A stretch of DNA of 8,048 nucleotides, taken from positions 1 through 8,048 of the forward strand of contig CALCCV010000385.1 of assembly GCA_937900305.1 (NCBI GenBank), read 5' to 3'. The DNA is from an uncultured Pseudobdellovibrionaceae bacterium (GTDB taxonomy: Bacteria > Bdellovibrionota > Bdellovibrionia > Bdellovibrionales > Bdellovibrionaceae). Position numbers and translations under genes: made by a program. Shown piece by piece: positions 6,865-8,048 of the stretch (positions within the stretch are counted from its first letter, which is position 1; each line of letters starts with the position of its first letter). The notes below the pieces were generated by a model. It saw only the letters and a list, made by a program, of their open reading frames with translations. It was not told the origin of the DNA and made no database searches.

Positions 6865-7017
6865 ATGTCTCCCTGTGAGCGGGAAGTGGAAAATATCTGG
6901 AAAAAGATAGAAGAAATCGCAGCGGATTTTATAAAAAAAGCCTCAGTCCTGGAGGGGGTTGGACTGAGGCTTAAGGTAACAAAGTCGCTTTACATTAACT
7001 TGATGCCGAGCGCGTAG
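6865..7017 (+). CDS. Possible small protein, 50 codons, doubtful
   Basis: An ATG at 6865 is preceded by GAGGTGAT, an eight-base match to the extended anti-Shine-Dalgarno, though the spacer is short. The frame encodes 50 residues and ends at TAG 7015-7017. The N-terminal half (EREVENIWKKIEEIAADF) would form a charged amphipathic helix; there is no signal peptide. Against it: the frame runs straight through the terminator hairpin of the opposite gene (6938-6972) and overlaps that gene's 3' end by 28 nt, so the C-terminal half is dictated by other constraints, and A-rich DNA readily yields Lys/Glu-rich frames by chance. No family is recognised. Confidence 0.2.
   Translation: MSPCEREVENIWKKIEEIAADFIKKASVLEGVGLRLKVTKSLYINLMPSA
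6933..6972 (-). terminator. Textbook intrinsic terminator of the 6990-7697 gene
   Basis: On the - strand, a perfect 12-bp stem (AAGCCTCAGTCC at 6972-6961, GGACTGAGGCTT at 6949-6938) closes an 11-nt loop and runs into seven T residues (6939-6933). It begins 17 nt after the gene's stop codon. It has no T-run on the + side, so it acts in one direction only. It makes independent transcription of the 6274-6675 gene likely. Confidence 0.95.
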
Positions 7018-7697
7018 TAGAACATCTCGTTAGGGCCCGAACTATAGCGAAGGCTTGGGAGGGGGTCCTGAGCAATCTCAAAGACGGGCCCAACGTGATG
7101 TAAAGACTCTTTAATTAAAACGACAACATTTCGATTTAAATATTTGTTGAGATCAATGATCTCTGAGTAGAGTTGATAAACTCCGCGATCTGTCGCGAGC
7201 TCATAAACGCCACCCTTCGCCAATCGCAACAAGCCAGAAGCGGCAATTGCACCTTGTCCCGGCTCAGCTCCGCCAGAAACTTGGACGATGAGCTCTTGGG
7301 AAATGACTTCCCCCTCCGGACCTTGAACCACGAAGTGGTATTCACCAGGAATCAAACCCAAAGAATTGATGGAGATCGCGGTTTCAAACGGAGTCTCAAT
7401 AAACTCTGTAGAGCAATTGAGGCTGTCAGCTAAAGTGATTCTCACCTCAGATCCAAGAACCTCGTTCACCTTCAATTTGAGAGGCTCTAAACACAAAGTG
7501 TGAGAAACTCCCTGAACAATCAGGTATCCAAAATCTTGTTTGAACTGGACGACTTCAACAACGCTACCAGACTGACTTGAGGGCATAGCCGCCTTTGCAG
7601 TCATAGAGAGAACTAAAACTATGAGGATGTAAAAAGCGATCAACCAGTTTTTTGCGCCCAGAATTTTGTGAAACCCCTGTTTTAAAAGATGCTTCAT
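6990..7697 (-). CDS. Secreted protein with two-cysteine domain and OB-like C-terminal domain
   Basis: A 235-residue protein of unknown function. I prefer the ATG at 7697: GGAG lies eight bases upstream, and a signal peptide starts there (Lys-rich n-region 2-16, core LIAFYILIVLVL, cleavage after TAKA near residue 36). An in-frame ATG at 7820 would add 41 Ser/Thr-rich residues before the hydrophobic segment, making a membrane-anchored 276-residue form; its only ribosome-binding signal is a weak GAAGAG. Mature part: residues 56-140 resemble the 6274-6675 protein (Y58, I60, GV 63-64, C69, C95, PFE 103-105, IS 108-109, G118, EG 128-129, VI 131-132). After a Gly/Ala-rich linker, residues 154-214 have a strand-rich pattern (GVYELATDRGVYQLYSE, DLNKYLNRNVVVLIKES, GPVFEIAQDPLP) suggestive of an OB-like barrel. 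That fold call is inference. A strong terminator follows. Confidence 0.7.
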   Translation of the reverse strand: MKHLLKQGFHKILGAKNWLIAFYILIVLVLSMTAKAAMPSSQSGSVVEVVQFKQDFGYLIVQGVSHTLCLEPLKLKVNEVLGSEVRITLADSLNCSTEFIETPFETAISINSLGLIPGEYHFVVQGPEGEVISQELIVQVSGGAEPGQGAIAASGLLRLAKGGVYELATDRGVYQLYSEIIDLNKYLNRNVVVLIKESLHHVGPVFEIAQDPLPSLRYSSGPNEMFYYALGIKLM

Positions 7698-7705
7698 AAG
7701 CTGCA

Positions 7706-7709
7706 CTCC
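7706..7709 (-). promoter_or_regulatory. Ribosome binding site supporting the 7697 start
   Basis: On the - strand GGAG lies eight bases before ATG (7697-7695), and the signal peptide begins at that codon. The rival ATG at 7820 has only GAAGAG, nine bases upstream. Confidence 0.5.
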
Positions 7710-7826
7710 GCGATCACTGCTGCCCTGAGTCTCAACCACACTAGACTCTAAACTTGAGAGAGAATGAGTCTCGATCAGGCTCAGAGAAATTGGTGATTTT
7801 GATTGAGTCCACTGGTCCATGCATTG

Positions 7827-8022
7827 TTACTCTTCAAAAGAGATGCCAGCTAAAGATCGAGGATCGGAAAACTCAGAACCACTAAAATGTTTTTTAAGGG
7901 GATCTTGTGGATCCAAGTTGGGTCTCAGTTCAAAAGTGGAACCGTACCAAGATGGGTCTAGGAATTTGGAAATACCATGCTCCAGAGATGGCTTCTTTTT
8001 ATAATTAGGGAGATGGCAGAGC
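7827..8022 (-). CDS. 3' end of an unrecognised gene, cut at the contig edge
   Basis: About 65 C-terminal residues of a protein whose start lies beyond the window, ending in ...SLAGISFEE before TAA (7829-7827). The residues are Pro-, Ser- and Lys-rich with aromatic spots (FLDPSWYGSTFELRP), with no membrane segment and no motif I can name. The frame seems to start at a GTG at 8039, but the first five codons (MCSSD) are translated adapter sequence and must be removed. The stop lies in the same frame as the downstream gene, two codons before its alternative ATG at 7820. The short segment limits confidence that it is coding, but the opposite strand offers nothing better. Confidence 0.5.
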
Positions 8023-8048
8023 AGATCGGAAGAGCACACGTCTGAACT
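8023..8048. other. Illumina TruSeq adapter read-through, not genomic
   Basis: The last 26 bases begin AGATCGGAAGAGCACACG and continue into the standard Illumina TruSeq read-1 adapter without a mismatch as recalled. This is untrimmed adapter retained at the contig end. It should be masked, and the genomic sequence ends at about 8022. It creates a false protein start on the - strand. Confidence 0.97.

Larger units (their letters stand above)
6676..6989. other. 314-bp intergenic region between the two related secreted genes
   Basis: Reading from high to low coordinates, this stretch holds the terminator of the 6990-7697 gene (6933-6972) and then the leader of the 6274-6675 gene with its ribosome binding site. 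The promoter of that gene should lie between about 6690 and 6930. I see no convincing -35/-10 pair. On the + strand, a possible 50-codon reading frame begins at 6865. Nothing else is recognised. Confidence 0.6.

Noticed and set aside
7819..8004. + strand 61-codon frame near the contig end
   Set aside because: Antisense to the partial - strand gene, without a ribosome binding site or recognisable motif.
1..8048. tRNA/rRNA genes, CRISPR array, insertion sequence, phage or defence genes
   Set aside because: No cloverleaf, regularly spaced repeats, transposase or integrase motif, or terminal inverted repeat pair was seen on either strand.

Overview
The window reads as one end of a draft contig from a Gram-negative bacterium. 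Its first ~4.7 kb, on the + strand, is a housekeeping block: rho (5' end missing) - rpmE (type B L31) - prfA - prmC - murA. The rest, on the - strand, is accessory and codes for exported proteins. A lipobox lipoprotein, Sec signal peptides and an evenly mixed base composition fit Bdellovibrionota or another lineage of the former Deltaproteobacteria. That placement is an inference from gene order and style; no marker in the window settles it.

Left half (1-4733). Rho ends transcription, L31 is a ribosomal protein, RF1 ends translation at UAA/UAG, PrmC methylates the GGQ glutamine of RF1, and MurA commits UDP-GlcNAc to peptidoglycan. A strong intrinsic terminator after rpmE (1375-1407) separates rho-rpmE from prfA-prmC-murA. 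The last three are tightly packed: a GTGA overlap joins prfA and prmC, and 8 nt overlap joins prmC and murA. They look translationally coupled.

Right half (4748-8022), all - strand and convergent with murA. In transcription order it holds: the 3' end of an unrecognised gene cut by the contig edge; a secreted protein with a two-cysteine domain and a beta-rich C-terminal domain, closed by a textbook terminator; a small secreted protein that appears to carry a second copy of the same two-cysteine domain, closed by an A/T-rich terminator; and a 466-residue lipoprotein with the complete pre-pro layout of a thermolysin-like (M4) metallopeptidase. The shared domain in two neighbouring exported proteins is the most interesting biology here.

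The last 26 bases (8023-8048) are not genomic. They match the Illumina TruSeq read-through adapter, so the apparent start of the rightmost reading frame is an artefact and the contig truly ends at about 8022. I found no tRNA, rRNA, CRISPR array, insertion sequence or phage gene. No complete new multi-gene system is evident.
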